From Clostridia bacterium (lineage in GTDB: Bacteria; Bacillota; Clostridia; Christensenellales; CAG-138): 64,000 nucleotides of DNA. The translations under genes and the position numbers were made by a program. The notes under the pieces were generated by a model that saw only the letters and a program-made list of their open reading frames with translations, ran no database searches and was not told where the DNA came from. Shown piece after piece: positions 17,683-25,766 of this stretch. The DNA lies in assembly GCA_016292635.1 (NCBI GenBank), contig JAEDIC010000006.1, forward strand, positions 1 to 64,000, read 5' to 3'. Every line of letters begins with the position of its first letter. The first letter of the stretch is position 1.

Positions 17683-18974
17683 ACCGTCCTCCTGTTTTGT
17701 TTTTTTATTTGGTAATATGTCCATATCGCGCACATACCGAGGGATACCGCATTGCTGGCAAGATAGGCGAGCCACGGCCCGCTCTGCCCCGCCCCCTGTT
17801 TGGCGAATACATACGTAAGCGGCGCCTGAACCGCCCATACCCGTATTACCGTTGCCGCCAGCGCAGGGAACCCCTTGCCCAGCGCCTGCAATACGGAAGT
17901 CAGGTTCATCTCCATCGCTATCATGGGATATGCCCAAAGGCATACGCTCCAATAGCGTATTCCTGCCGCCGCCAGCTCCGTATCAACGGCGATCAGGTTC
18001 CATATCCCGCCGTTCAAAAGCCCCGCCGCCGCTGCCAGCGCTGCTGTGGGCAGCACGCTCCAAAGGCAGAGCCGCCTGCAAAGAGACGCCATCGCCCCCA
18101 TATCCCGCTCTCTGGATACCATAGTAACCGTAACGGAACACATAGCCATAGCCGGCAGGTAAAAAAACGGCTCCAGCCTCCCGCCCAGTCCCTTCACGCT
18201 GACAAGCAGCGGCGAAACGGACAGTATAAGGCTGTTTATCAGGGCATTTCCGGTTGGCGATACCGCCTTTGACAGACTTACCGGAAGGGCAAGTTTTATA
18301 AAATCCCACAGGGTATTTCCCCCGGGCGGCACATCGCCGCCGGTATCGGGCAGCATACCGCAAAACCGCTTTGCTCCGTAAAGGCAGGCGGCAAGGCGGG
18401 ATATAAGGGTACCCCAGCCAAGCCCCGTAAGGCCAAAGGCAGCATAGCCTATACAGCTCACACCAAGCTGGACAGGCACGGATATAAACGTCATATACAT
18501 GCCGCACCTTGCATCCCCCAGCCCCCGGCTGCCCGATATGAGCAAGCTGTATATAAGCAGCACCGGACTGCCCGCAAGATACGGCAGCATATACAAATAG
18601 CCTTCGGCGCGCCTGGCCGCCGTATCCGCAAGACCGTCAAAGGCCGGATACAGCATGGCCGCAGCGGCGGAGGATATAGCGACGCCGCACGCCACGGCAA
18701 GCAATACGAATACCTTAATATAGCTTCTGTATGACGTTTCCCAGCTGCCGCCGGCGCAAGCCCTGCCCACCGCTGAGTTCACCGCTATACCTATGCCGTA
18801 GCTCACAGTAGTGATAAGCGTTATATACGGCCCGCATATGCCCATGGTCATAAGCTCGTCTGAGCTGTTTACGCTTACTATTACGCCCTCAAAGGCGGAA
18901 CCGAGTTTTTGCGCCAGCGTAAGGAGCAGCACAGGCCACAGCAGCTTCCATATCTCCCGGTCGGTCCTGTTCAT
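17679..18974 (-). CDS. MATE family transporter
   Basis: A 431-aa polytopic membrane protein with about 12 hydrophobic segments and MATE-like internal similarity (for example GIAVNSAVGRACAGG and SGSRGLGDARCGM). MATE proteins are Na+ or H+ antiporters of cationic organic compounds. It is coupled by 4-bp overlaps to the ABC ATPase upstream and the XdhC-like gene downstream, so it is firmly in the operon. It might export a metal-binding compound or a by-product; that is speculation. Subfamily not determined. Confidence 0.8.
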   Translation of the reverse strand: MNRTDREIWKLLWPVLLLTLAQKLGSAFEGVIVSVNSSDELMTMGICGPYITLITTVSYGIGIAVNSAVGRACAGGSWETSYRSYIKVFVLLAVACGVAISSAAAAMLYPAFDGLADTAARRAEGYLYMLPYLAGSPVLLIYSLLISGSRGLGDARCGMYMTFISVPVQLGVSCIGYAAFGLTGLGWGTLISRLAACLYGAKRFCGMLPDTGGDVPPGGNTLWDFIKLALPVSLSKAVSPTGNALINSLILSVSPLLVSVKGLGGRLEPFFYLPAMAMCSVTVTMVSRERDMGAMASLCRRLCLWSVLPTAALAAAAGLLNGGIWNLIAVDTELAAAGIRYWSVCLWAYPMIAMEMNLTSVLQALGKGFPALAATVIRVWAVQAPLTYVFAKQGAGQSGPWLAYLASNAVSLGMCAIWTYYQIKKQNRRTV

Positions 18975-19747
18975 AGCGCCTTTCCCATAAGGAAGCTGCT
19001 CCCGTTTTGCAGCAGCCCTATGTCGCCGTATATAAGCGAGAGCTTTTCCCTTACCTCCTCCGCTCCGGCCCGGCGCATATCCAGTTCCTCAACGATGCTG
19101 CCCTGCCTGAGCAGCAGCAGCCTGTCGCAGTAGGCCATCGCAAAATTCGGGTCGTGAAGGGTGATCAGCCCCGCCTTGTTTTCTTCCTTTATAAGTTCTC
19201 TTATCTTTGCCAGCACCATATGCCTGTTCAGGAAATCCAGCGCGCTGTCCGGCTCATCCATGAGCATTACAGGCGAATCCTGCACTATGCATCTGGCCAG
19301 TATCACTATCTGCCGCTGGCCCTGGCTGAGTGCTCCGAAATCCTTTTCCGCAAACTCCGCGCAGTTCAGCCGCTTCATGGCGGCGAGGGCCGCCCGCTTA
19401 TGCTCCGCTGACGGGGATTCCAGCAGACCAAGCTGTGAATTGAAGCCCATGAGCACCACTTCGAGAGCGGTGCGCCCGCCCTGCAGACTGCATATCTGGG
19501 GTATAAAGGATATGAGCCGCGCCCGTTTTTTCTCGTTCAGCCCGCGGCAGTCGGTATCCGCCACAGTAAAACTGCCCTCCACCGGCAAAAAGCCGCAGCA
19601 GCCGTGCAGTATGGTGGTCTTTCCGCTTCCGTTCAGTCCCAGCAGGGCGCAGAATTCGCCGGGAGCTATGTCAATATCAACGCCGTGCACTATCTCCGTC
19701 TTTCCGTATGATATCCTTGCGTCCTTGAGAGAAAACAGTCCGCTCAT
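18971..19747 (-). CDS. FecE/BtuD-type ABC transporter ATPase
   Basis: A 258-aa ABC ATPase with Walker A GLNGSGKTT (about residue 38), Q-loop, signature LSQGQRQ, Walker B VMLMDEPDSALD and switch histidine (TLHDPN). It belongs to the cobalamin/siderophore/metal-chelate class that partners FecCD permeases. Start and stop overlap neighbours by 4 bp. It energises import by the permease at 19744-20757. Confidence 0.93.
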   Translation of the reverse strand: MSGLFSLKDARISYGKTEIVHGVDIDIAPGEFCALLGLNGSGKTTILHGCCGFLPVEGSFTVADTDCRGLNEKKRARLISFIPQICSLQGGRTALEVVLMGFNSQLGLLESPSAEHKRAALAAMKRLNCAEFAEKDFGALSQGQRQIVILARCIVQDSPVMLMDEPDSALDFLNRHMVLAKIRELIKEENKAGLITLHDPNFAMAYCDRLLLLRQGSIVEELDMRRAGAEEVREKLSLIYGDIGLLQNGSSFLMGKAL

Positions 19748-20757
19748 GATACCTCCTTTCCCCTCGTGCAGAGGAAATAGACGAGTATGGGCACGCCTAT
19801 TACCGTGGTCAATATGGATATGGGCAGTTCGGCGCTGTAGAGTATCCGGGCGAGTATATCCGCCGCAAGCACCACAAAGGAGCCTACCAATCCGCTCATT
19901 ATTATCGTGGTTGAGTTATTTCGGCGCAGCATAAGCCTGGCCGTGTGGGGCGCTATCAGCCCCGCAAAGGAAATGAGACCCGTAACGCTTATTATGGAAC
20001 CTACCATCAGCGTAGACAACGCAAGCACCGCCGCACGCACCGGCCTGAGCCGCACGCCCAACGCCCGACATTCATTATCGCTGAGGGACATAAGCTCTAT
20101 CTGCCGCCTGAGCAGCAGTATGCCCGCAAGGCCTATAAGGAACATGGGCAGTATGGACAAGAGCTTGGACAGCGTGGTATTCCCGAAGGTGCCCATCTCC
20201 CAGTATTCCATTGCCGCAAGCTCGTTTTCCGGGTCCGCAAAGTATTTGAGGGCCATTATCACCGCCTTGGATATGGCGTTTATCACTATTCCCGCAAGCA
20301 CATATGTGGACGTTGATGTTGCCCGGGTGGCACGCACGAGCAGCATGACGCACACCACCGCTATCAGCCCGCCCCAGAAGGCGCCTGCGGCTATGGCTAT
20401 CATGCCGGAGGTCGAAACAGACACTATGGCGATCGCTGCGCCCAGGTTGGCTCCCCCCGCAATGCCGATTATATCCGGAGAAGCAAGGGGGTTTTTGAAA
20501 ATGATCTGGTATACGCTGCCGGCCATGCCCAGGCCTATGCCGGCTATAACGGCCATTACGGTCCGGGGTAATCGCAGGGTAATAAACACCTTACGCGTCA
20601 TCTCATCCACCTGACCGCCCACGAGTATGGCCCTTATGTCGGCGGTGGTTATGCTGTATTTACCTATGCAAACCGAAACCACCGCAGCCGTGATGACGGC
20701 TGCGGTGATAGCTGCGAATAATATAGGCGTCAGCCTGTTTTTTGCTTTGCTGTTCAC
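19744..20757 (-). CDS. FecCD-type ABC transporter permease
   Basis: A 337-aa permease with about ten transmembrane helices and the FecCD signature GLVSF.GLI.PH (here GLISFAGLIAPHTARL). This class imports iron-siderophores, haem, B12 and, in the MolBCA type, molybdate/tungstate. It lies in one operon with a binding lipoprotein and the ATPase. Given the AOR-like and XdhC-like genes downstream, molybdate or tungstate import is a reasonable hypothesis, but the sequence does not prove it. Confidence 0.92.
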   Translation of the reverse strand: MNSKAKNRLTPILFAAITAAVITAAVVSVCIGKYSITTADIRAILVGGQVDEMTRKVFITLRLPRTVMAVIAGIGLGMAGSVYQIIFKNPLASPDIIGIAGGANLGAAIAIVSVSTSGMIAIAAGAFWGGLIAVVCVMLLVRATRATSTSTYVLAGIVINAISKAVIMALKYFADPENELAAMEYWEMGTFGNTTLSKLLSILPMFLIGLAGILLLRRQIELMSLSDNECRALGVRLRPVRAAVLALSTLMVGSIISVTGLISFAGLIAPHTARLMLRRNNSTTIIMSGLVGSFVVLAADILARILYSAELPISILTTVIGVPILVYFLCTRGKEVS

Positions 20758-20774
20758 TTATTCTATATATAATA

Positions 20775-21908
20775 TTATGCTGCCTTTTCCGCGGTATCGC
20801 CCAGTATGGAGGACGTATCCATATCAAAGCCGTAGAAGGTCTTGTAGAAGTCCGCCGCATCGTCCGCAAACTCTTCCATGGTGTATACTTCGGGGTGAAG
20901 CTTGGCGGTCATCCAGAGCATACCCAGAACGCCGGAGGGAACCGGTGAATCCCAGGCTTCAAAGCCGGCGGGCATATTGTATATCGCGCCGTTCTTGACG
21001 GCAGTGACTTCTTTCAGCTGCTCGTCCACAAGAACCTCGTCTGCCGTGAAGTCGGGCTGGCCGTTTGCCATGTTGTTGGTAGGTATGATAATAACATCGG
21101 GATTCATGGCGATAAGCTGCTCATATGATATGTCAGTCCAGGAATCGCCATCCAGGGAATCGCCTGCATTCTTACCGCCTGCGGAGGTAACGACAGAAGC
21201 CTGATACATATCCTTCGGTGCGGTGGTCAGATAGGAACTGGTGCCGCACATATATACTATCGGCTTGTTCGCGTCTTCTATGTTTGCGGTAAGGCTTTCC
21301 ACCTTATCTATTACCTCGTCGTAGTGGGCCGTCAGAGCTGCGGCCTTATCCTCGGCTCCCGCAAGCTTACCTATGAGGTTTATCATTTCCACCAGCTTTT
21401 CATGGCTTTCGGGGTTTACCACTATGGCGGGAATGCCCATCTCCGTAAGGGTGGCTGCGTAATCCTTTGCCTTCTTGGGAAGAATCACCAGATCCGGCTC
21501 AGCGGCTATGCAGGCCTCCAGGTCAAATGCCTTGGCGGAGCCCACGTTGCCTACTGCGCCTATAAGCTCCGGAGCGGCAAGATTATAAATGGGCCGCTTG
21601 TCGATCTTTTCCTCTGTAGCCACCAGCTTATCCTTGAGGCCGAGGGCAATACAGGTGGAGGATGAGATATAATAGCCGGACACTATGCGCTCGGCTGCAT
21701 GTTCCAGGGTCACTTCGTTGCCCAGCTGATCTTTAACGGTCAAAGGAAATACGGTGGCCTCCGCTTCCGCCGCGGTCTCCTCGGCAGGGGCCTCGGCGCT
21801 TTCGGCGGCAGGTTCTTCGGCGGGGGTCTCCGCAGGCTGCTGAGCACAGCCGGCAAACATAGCCAGCGCCATCATTAACGCAAGAGCCATTGAAAGTATT
21901 TTCTTCAT
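20775..21908 (-). CDS. ABC transporter substrate-binding lipoprotein (class III, metal chelate/oxyanion)
   Basis: A 377-aa lipoprotein: signal peptide with lipobox MFAGC (Cys21), an acidic Glu/Ala/Pro-rich linker to about residue 52, then the two-lobed PeriBP_2-type fold (RIVSGYYISSSTCIALGL, EPDLVILPKKA, NPDVIIIPT). First gene of the operon feeding the permease and ATPase. Class III binding proteins include BtuF, FhuD and MolA. Ligand unknown; molybdate or tungstate is suggested by the downstream genes. RBS AGGAG precedes the ATG. Confidence 0.9.
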   Translation of the reverse strand: MKKILSMALALMMALAMFAGCAQQPAETPAEEPAAESAEAPAEETAAEAEATVFPLTVKDQLGNEVTLEHAAERIVSGYYISSSTCIALGLKDKLVATEEKIDKRPIYNLAAPELIGAVGNVGSAKAFDLEACIAAEPDLVILPKKAKDYAATLTEMGIPAIVVNPESHEKLVEMINLIGKLAGAEDKAAALTAHYDEVIDKVESLTANIEDANKPIVYMCGTSSYLTTAPKDMYQASVVTSAGGKNAGDSLDGDSWTDISYEQLIAMNPDVIIIPTNNMANGQPDFTADEVLVDEQLKEVTAVKNGAIYNMPAGFEAWDSPVPSGVLGMLWMTAKLHPEVYTMEEFADDAADFYKTFYGFDMDTSSILGDTAEKAA

Positions 21909-22167
21909 AATTATTCTCCTGTTCTTTCTGTCCGCACAGTGCGGGCATATTATAGGTGCATTCTATAACGAAAAATCAAAAATATGAAATAGAATTTATG
22001 TATTATATCACTGTGTTATTCATTTTATCAATCATCTTCGTTATTCATCAGCGCAGATATGGTCATGTAAGTACCCCCATTAAATGTGGACGCAAGGGTT
22101 CGCATGGTTTTCGGTATACAATAAAGCCAGCCTCCGGCGCAGAGGCTGGCGCTATTGTTATTTTTAG
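21909..22167. other. Promoter region of the ABC/AOR operon
   Basis: AT-rich spacer. On the minus strand a TATAAT lies about 55 bp upstream of the lipoprotein gene, with TTGATT 19 bp further upstream, and there is a CCGCAC/GTGCGG-type hairpin in the leader. The far end holds the terminator of the next gene. Confidence 0.45.
22126..22150 (-). terminator. Terminator of the small membrane protein gene
   Basis: GCCAGCCTC paired with GAGGCTGGC, followed on the minus strand by TTTATTGT. Confidence 0.7.
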
Positions 22168-22563
22168 TTAACCGATGGCCTTCTTGTTCTGAATGCCGCC
22201 AATCAGATAAAGAACGGGAATCACGAGGCCGGAGAGCAGATTGACAACGCTGAATTCGCCGCCGCCAACCACAGTAAAGATGTTGGAAACCACACAGAGC
22301 GCAATAACGATGATGCCCCATGTGATGCAGGTGCCGGCCTTCTCAAGCTTGTTCCAGTTTTTCACGCCAATGATGCCTGCCACAAATTCCGCAACCGCGC
22401 CTACGAGCGCAAGAATGCAGGAAACGGTGAGCATAGCGCTGGAAGCGCCCATTGACGCAAGCAGGCCGATGCCCGCAAATGCTACGATCGAGAGAATCAG
22501 CGCGATTGCGCCAAAGATAATCATCAGTATGCCTGTTACTTTCAAAAACTTTGAACCTTGCAT
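22168..22563 (-). CDS. Small four-helix membrane protein of unknown function
   Basis: A 131-aa protein made almost entirely of four hydrophobic segments (about residues 9-33, 41-66, 78-97 and 107-124) separated by short polar turns (KNWNKLEKAG). No catalytic motif is visible and I do not recognise a family. It has a strong RBS (GAGGAGG). It is the last gene of a same-strand run that begins at 28024 and shares that block's ATC-leaning isoleucine codons. Confidence 0.75.
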   Translation of the reverse strand: MQGSKFLKVTGILMIIFGAIALILSIVAFAGIGLLASMGASSAMLTVSCILALVGAVAEFVAGIIGVKNWNKLEKAGTCITWGIIVIALCVVSNIFTVVGGGEFSVVNLLSGLVIPVLYLIGGIQNKKAIG

Positions 22564-22630
22564 TATTTCCTCCTCAAATTGCTGTTTTGCTATGATTTAT
22601 ATTTGTAAACGCGCCGTACAAACATCGTCT

Positions 22631-23119
22631 TTATGCCCAGGGGTCCTCCGCCGCGGGGATACGAATCCCCGAGAGGACGCTGGAATATTCCCAAAGGAAC
22701 CATTCGTTTCCCTTCTGGCGCAGCCTGATGCCGCGCGCCGCATCCGCGCCCGTCGTTTTGAGAAACAGGCGCATATAACCCGCCTCCCAGTCCTGCGGCC
22801 TGGGATCGGGATAAAACTGAACCGTATACGGCGTGGCGGGCGCATAATTGTTTTGCGGCGTGGCGCCGTCAAAATAGGCCAGCGGCAGGTAGGGCTTGTC
22901 CCAAAGCCTGTCGCGGATGAACTGGATGTCCATGGGGCTCATGGGCCGGGGCCCCCGCAGGATATTCAGGGCCGCAACGCCTGCGTCCTTATCCTTCGTG
23001 AACAGATTAAGCGCCAGCAGAAACAGCGCGCAGGTGTTTTCGGGGTTGTTGAGAGCCCCGTCCGCAAGCGCGGAAAACTCGGCGGCGGATGCCGGCAGTT
23101 TATCAAAAGTTACGCTCAT
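22631..23119 (-). CDS. Conserved hypothetical protein (DUF6935-like)
   Basis: A 162-aa cytosolic protein with no signal peptide. It has an alpha-helical N-terminal half (FSALADGALNNPENTCALFLLALNLF), a central MSPMDIQFIRDRLW and a beta-rich C-terminal half. The arrangement, including NILRGPRPMSPMDIQFI and a WEAGYMRLFL segment, recalls the DUF6935 family found with zinc-ribbon and lipoprotein genes in gut Firmicutes; I give that name from memory. Its start overlaps the stop of the upstream gene by 4 bp. Function unknown. Confidence 0.7.
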   Translation of the reverse strand: MSVTFDKLPASAAEFSALADGALNNPENTCALFLLALNLFTKDKDAGVAALNILRGPRPMSPMDIQFIRDRLWDKPYLPLAYFDGATPQNNYAPATPYTVQFYPDPRPQDWEAGYMRLFLKTTGADAARGIRLRQKGNEWFLWEYSSVLSGIRIPAAEDPWA

Positions 23120-23601
23120 TGGTTTTCCTCTTCCTTATCAAAAATTATCTCCTCGTTTTCATCATCCGGGAAAGACAGCACCATGTGAATATGCCCGTCC
23201 TCATACCAGAGTTCCTCTATGGAAGCGATTGTTTCATCCCCCCGGCTTATCTCCGGATAATACACCGTGAGCTCCTGTCGACCAGTAAGTTCGGTACCGC
23301 TGAAGCCATGATAAAAGCCGTTAATGTTTCCCATCTCCACGAGTTCCTCCCCGTCGATCCCTAAGGAAAAACGGAAGCCCTCGATCTCAAGCGCATAGCG
23401 GCCGTCCTGGCTCGTCCACTTCCCCGCCAGCGCTTCATCCAGCAGCCAGCCTTCGTACACCATGCCCGGGCCATCCAGCATATACTCCTTCTCCGCTTTC
23501 TCTCTCAGAAAGCAGCCTGTGATTAGGGCGGCGATAAGACAAAGCCCAATTATTAATATGATCATGCTGTGAATTCTTCCTGCCAATGCATTAGTCCTCA
23601 T
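23116..23601 (-). CDS. Membrane-anchored or lipoprotein-like hypothetical protein
   Basis: A 161-aa protein with one N-terminal hydrophobic segment (about residues 13-29) ending in LITGC, which could be a lipobox, followed by an acidic extracellular beta-rich domain (LAGKWTSQDGRYALEIEGF). An internal ATG at 23565 is possible, but the longer start supplies the positive charges expected before a signal helix. Coupled to the DUF6935-like gene by a 4-bp overlap. The domain resembles the small 'cost of expression' domains in the two large proteins upstream; function unknown. Confidence 0.65.
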   Translation of the reverse strand: MRTNALAGRIHSMIILIIGLCLIAALITGCFLREKAEKEYMLDGPGMVYEGWLLDEALAGKWTSQDGRYALEIEGFRFSLGIDGEELVEMGNINGFYHGFSGTELTGRQELTVYYPEISRGDETIASIEELWYEDGHIHMVLSFPDDENEEIIFDKEEENQ

Positions 23602-23688
23602 TCGTGCGGTCTCTTCTCCGTAGGTAGGGAGCAGGTTTGCCGGGCGGGAGCCCCGCCCGGCAGCCAGGCTAATGGAACGTATCGTCCG

Positions 23689-24366
23689 TTACTTCTTTAA
23701 GGGCAGGTAAGGAATGACCTGCATAGCAAGCTTCGAAGCAGTCATCGTTTGCAGATATACATTGCCCGGGCCGGTGATGACCGTGTCGAATATGCCCTCG
23801 CCGCCGAGAAGCATGTTCTTCACGCCTTTGACCATCTGTACATCCATCTGGCAGGTGGCGTCCATGACGGCCAGCACGCCGGTATCGCAGACGATCTGCT
23901 CACCGGGCTGCAGGTCATATTCCTGACAATAGCCGTCCACCTCAAGGAACACCAGGCCGGGGCCGGTGATTCGCTGCATGATAAATCCCTCGCCGCCAAC
24001 AAGGCCGGCGCCCAGTTTCTTTTGGAAATGTACAGCGAGCTGGATGCCGTAGGTCCCACAGAGGAACGCCCTCTTCTGACAAACTATGCTCTGCCCCGGG
24101 GCAAGCTCCTTCACCACTATCCTGCCAGGGAACGAGGATGAGAACGCGATCTCCGCCGGGCCTTGAGCTGTGTAGCGGTTCATGAACAGGCTTTCGCCCA
24201 TGATCATACGCCCAAGCGCTTTGCCTGCGCCCCCTTCGGCTTTCGTTTCCGTGAGCACCGGGCCGCGGCTCCAGGTGCGCCCTCCCACCTCGCTCAAGAG
24301 GGTCTCGCCGGGGTTCAGGTTTATAATCACGGCAGGCAGGCTGCCGCCTTCGATCCTGTATTGCAT
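23689..24366 (-). CDS. AIM24/TIGR00266 family protein
   Basis: A 225-aa all-beta protein of the AIM24 family. Family features are the opening YRIEGG.LPAVIINLNPGE, MGESLFMNRYTA, and the glycine-rich GLVGGEGFIMQRITGPG and MLLGGEGIFDTVITGPG duplications. The start at 24366 is set by AAGGAGG 7 bp upstream; an in-frame extension of 47 codons has no RBS. AIM24 proteins occur next to TerD-like and zinc-ribbon genes; their molecular role in bacteria is unknown. It sits between a lipoprotein gene and smaller hypotheticals in the same direction. Confidence 0.88.
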   Translation of the reverse strand: MQYRIEGGSLPAVIINLNPGETLLSEVGGRTWSRGPVLTETKAEGGAGKALGRMIMGESLFMNRYTAQGPAEIAFSSSFPGRIVVKELAPGQSIVCQKRAFLCGTYGIQLAVHFQKKLGAGLVGGEGFIMQRITGPGLVFLEVDGYCQEYDLQPGEQIVCDTGVLAVMDATCQMDVQMVKGVKNMLLGGEGIFDTVITGPGNVYLQTMTASKLAMQVIPYLPLKK

Positions 24367-24401
24367 ATTGACCTCCTTTTTACGCTTACTGCCGTAATGC
24401 A

Positions 24402-25709
24402 TCAGTCGTTCAGACTGCTGCTCCAGGAGCTGCTGTTCCAGGTTTCGGAACCGTCGGCCTGCACCTTGAAGCTTATCAGCAGGAAATCGCTCCCGGTGGT
24501 GACCCATTCATAAACATGGTAATCGTCCCTCCAGCTTGACTCGTGCGCCTTTTTGCCGTCCGCGCCAAACTGCCTCGCAATCTCCTCATATGTGGGCCTG
24601 GCATACCCGTTCTCATAGCTGGTCTGGTAGTCGAGCCAGTCAAAGCCGGCCTTGAGCGTGTCGAAATCCACAATGCCGTCCGCATTGGCGTTGGATTTAC
24701 CGTAGTCGCCGCCGGTCGCAGGCTGGGAATCCGGCTCGCTGCCCGAGCCGTTTTTCGCCAGCGCCGATTTGTACTCGTCATACCGCGGGGGCAGGAGTTC
24801 GTTCTCCTCATCCCACAGCTCGCCGTCCATGCGGAAGTACATGGTGACAGTGCAGCCATAGTCTCCATCGTAGTGGGTATAGTCGTAGCTGAGCGACAGG
24901 GTGCCGTCATCGTACAGATACGCCTGATATTCATCCGCATCCGCAGCGTCAAGGTAGGTGTCCACCGTCCACGCGTCCTTATTGCCGATGTCCGGCACGA
25001 TGCAGGTGCCGTTATCCTCGATGGTCATGTACATGGAAAGGAACGCATTCTCGGAATCGCCATCCTGGAATACTTCAAAATAGGGTCTGCCGGTGCTGTC
25101 CGTGTTTACGAAAGCCCAGGCGTCATATAAATCCTCCTCCTGGTCAATGCCCCAGAAATCCGTAAGCGCCATCCAGCCATACCAGGTGCTGGGGTTTTCG
25201 ATCACAGAGGTAGCGGCGGAACCGCCCGCCCCACCGCTGTTAAAGGCGTCCGCCAGGGAGCCGGCAACGGTTGCGCCGTCGTTCAGGCCAGCCGTGGCGG
25301 CAGCTGTACCCCCGTTTCCAGCGGAAGGAGCGCCGCCCACAGGCGCTTCCATTCCTTCCTTCACGAAGCGGAGCCTCATCTCGCCATAGGTGACTTCCAT
25401 GACGCCGTCCTTGATGGTTCCTTCCATGGTCTGTTCCATGCCCAGGAAGCTCACGGTGCCTGTGAAGTTCTCGCCATCCAGCTTCCATTTTTTCAGAGTG
25501 AACTCAAAGCCGGAATAATAAGTGCCCTTGCCGCCCTTTTTCAGCTCGATCCAGCTTTCCTCGTAAGGCTCGCTGTATTCCCCGCCGTAGCTTTCGCCCA
25601 CGCAGATATACTTGCCGGTCACATCCGGTCCCTTATCGCCGCAAGCGGCGAGAGAAAGCATCATGGCCGCCGCAATGAGCAGCACGAGCACGATTTTTAT
25701 TCGTTTCAT
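24402..25709 (-). CDS. Large lipoprotein of unknown function
   Basis: A 435-aa lipoprotein: signal peptide with lipobox LSLAAC (Cys23). An N-terminal small domain (about 30-118) reads GKYICVGESYGG and carries repeated W.LDG..F.GT/EGTI.DGVM units typical of secreted Firmicute 'GKYxx' domains. A Gly/Ala/Thr linker (about 122-165) leads to a second domain (STWYGWMALTDFWG) and a low-complexity tail. No enzyme motif is visible. It shares the same kind of domain and spacing with the zinc-ribbon protein directly upstream, so the two probably arose from one family. Confidence 0.75.
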   Translation of the reverse strand: MKRIKIVLVLLIAAAMMLSLAACGDKGPDVTGKYICVGESYGGEYSEPYEESWIELKKGGKGTYYSGFEFTLKKWKLDGENFTGTVSFLGMEQTMEGTIKDGVMEVTYGEMRLRFVKEGMEAPVGGAPSAGNGGTAAATAGLNDGATVAGSLADAFNSGGAGGSAATSVIENPSTWYGWMALTDFWGIDQEEDLYDAWAFVNTDSTGRPYFEVFQDGDSENAFLSMYMTIEDNGTCIVPDIGNKDAWTVDTYLDAADADEYQAYLYDDGTLSLSYDYTHYDGDYGCTVTMYFRMDGELWDEENELLPPRYDEYKSALAKNGSGSEPDSQPATGGDYGKSNANADGIVDFDTLKAGFDWLDYQTSYENGYARPTYEEIARQFGADGKKAHESSWRDDYHVYEWVTTGSDFLLISFKVQADGSETWNSSSWSSSLND

Positions 25710-25766
25710 TCTTCTCTTTCTCCTTCTCTGGATTTTTGTTTTGCTTCAACCCGGTTTATCGGCGCA

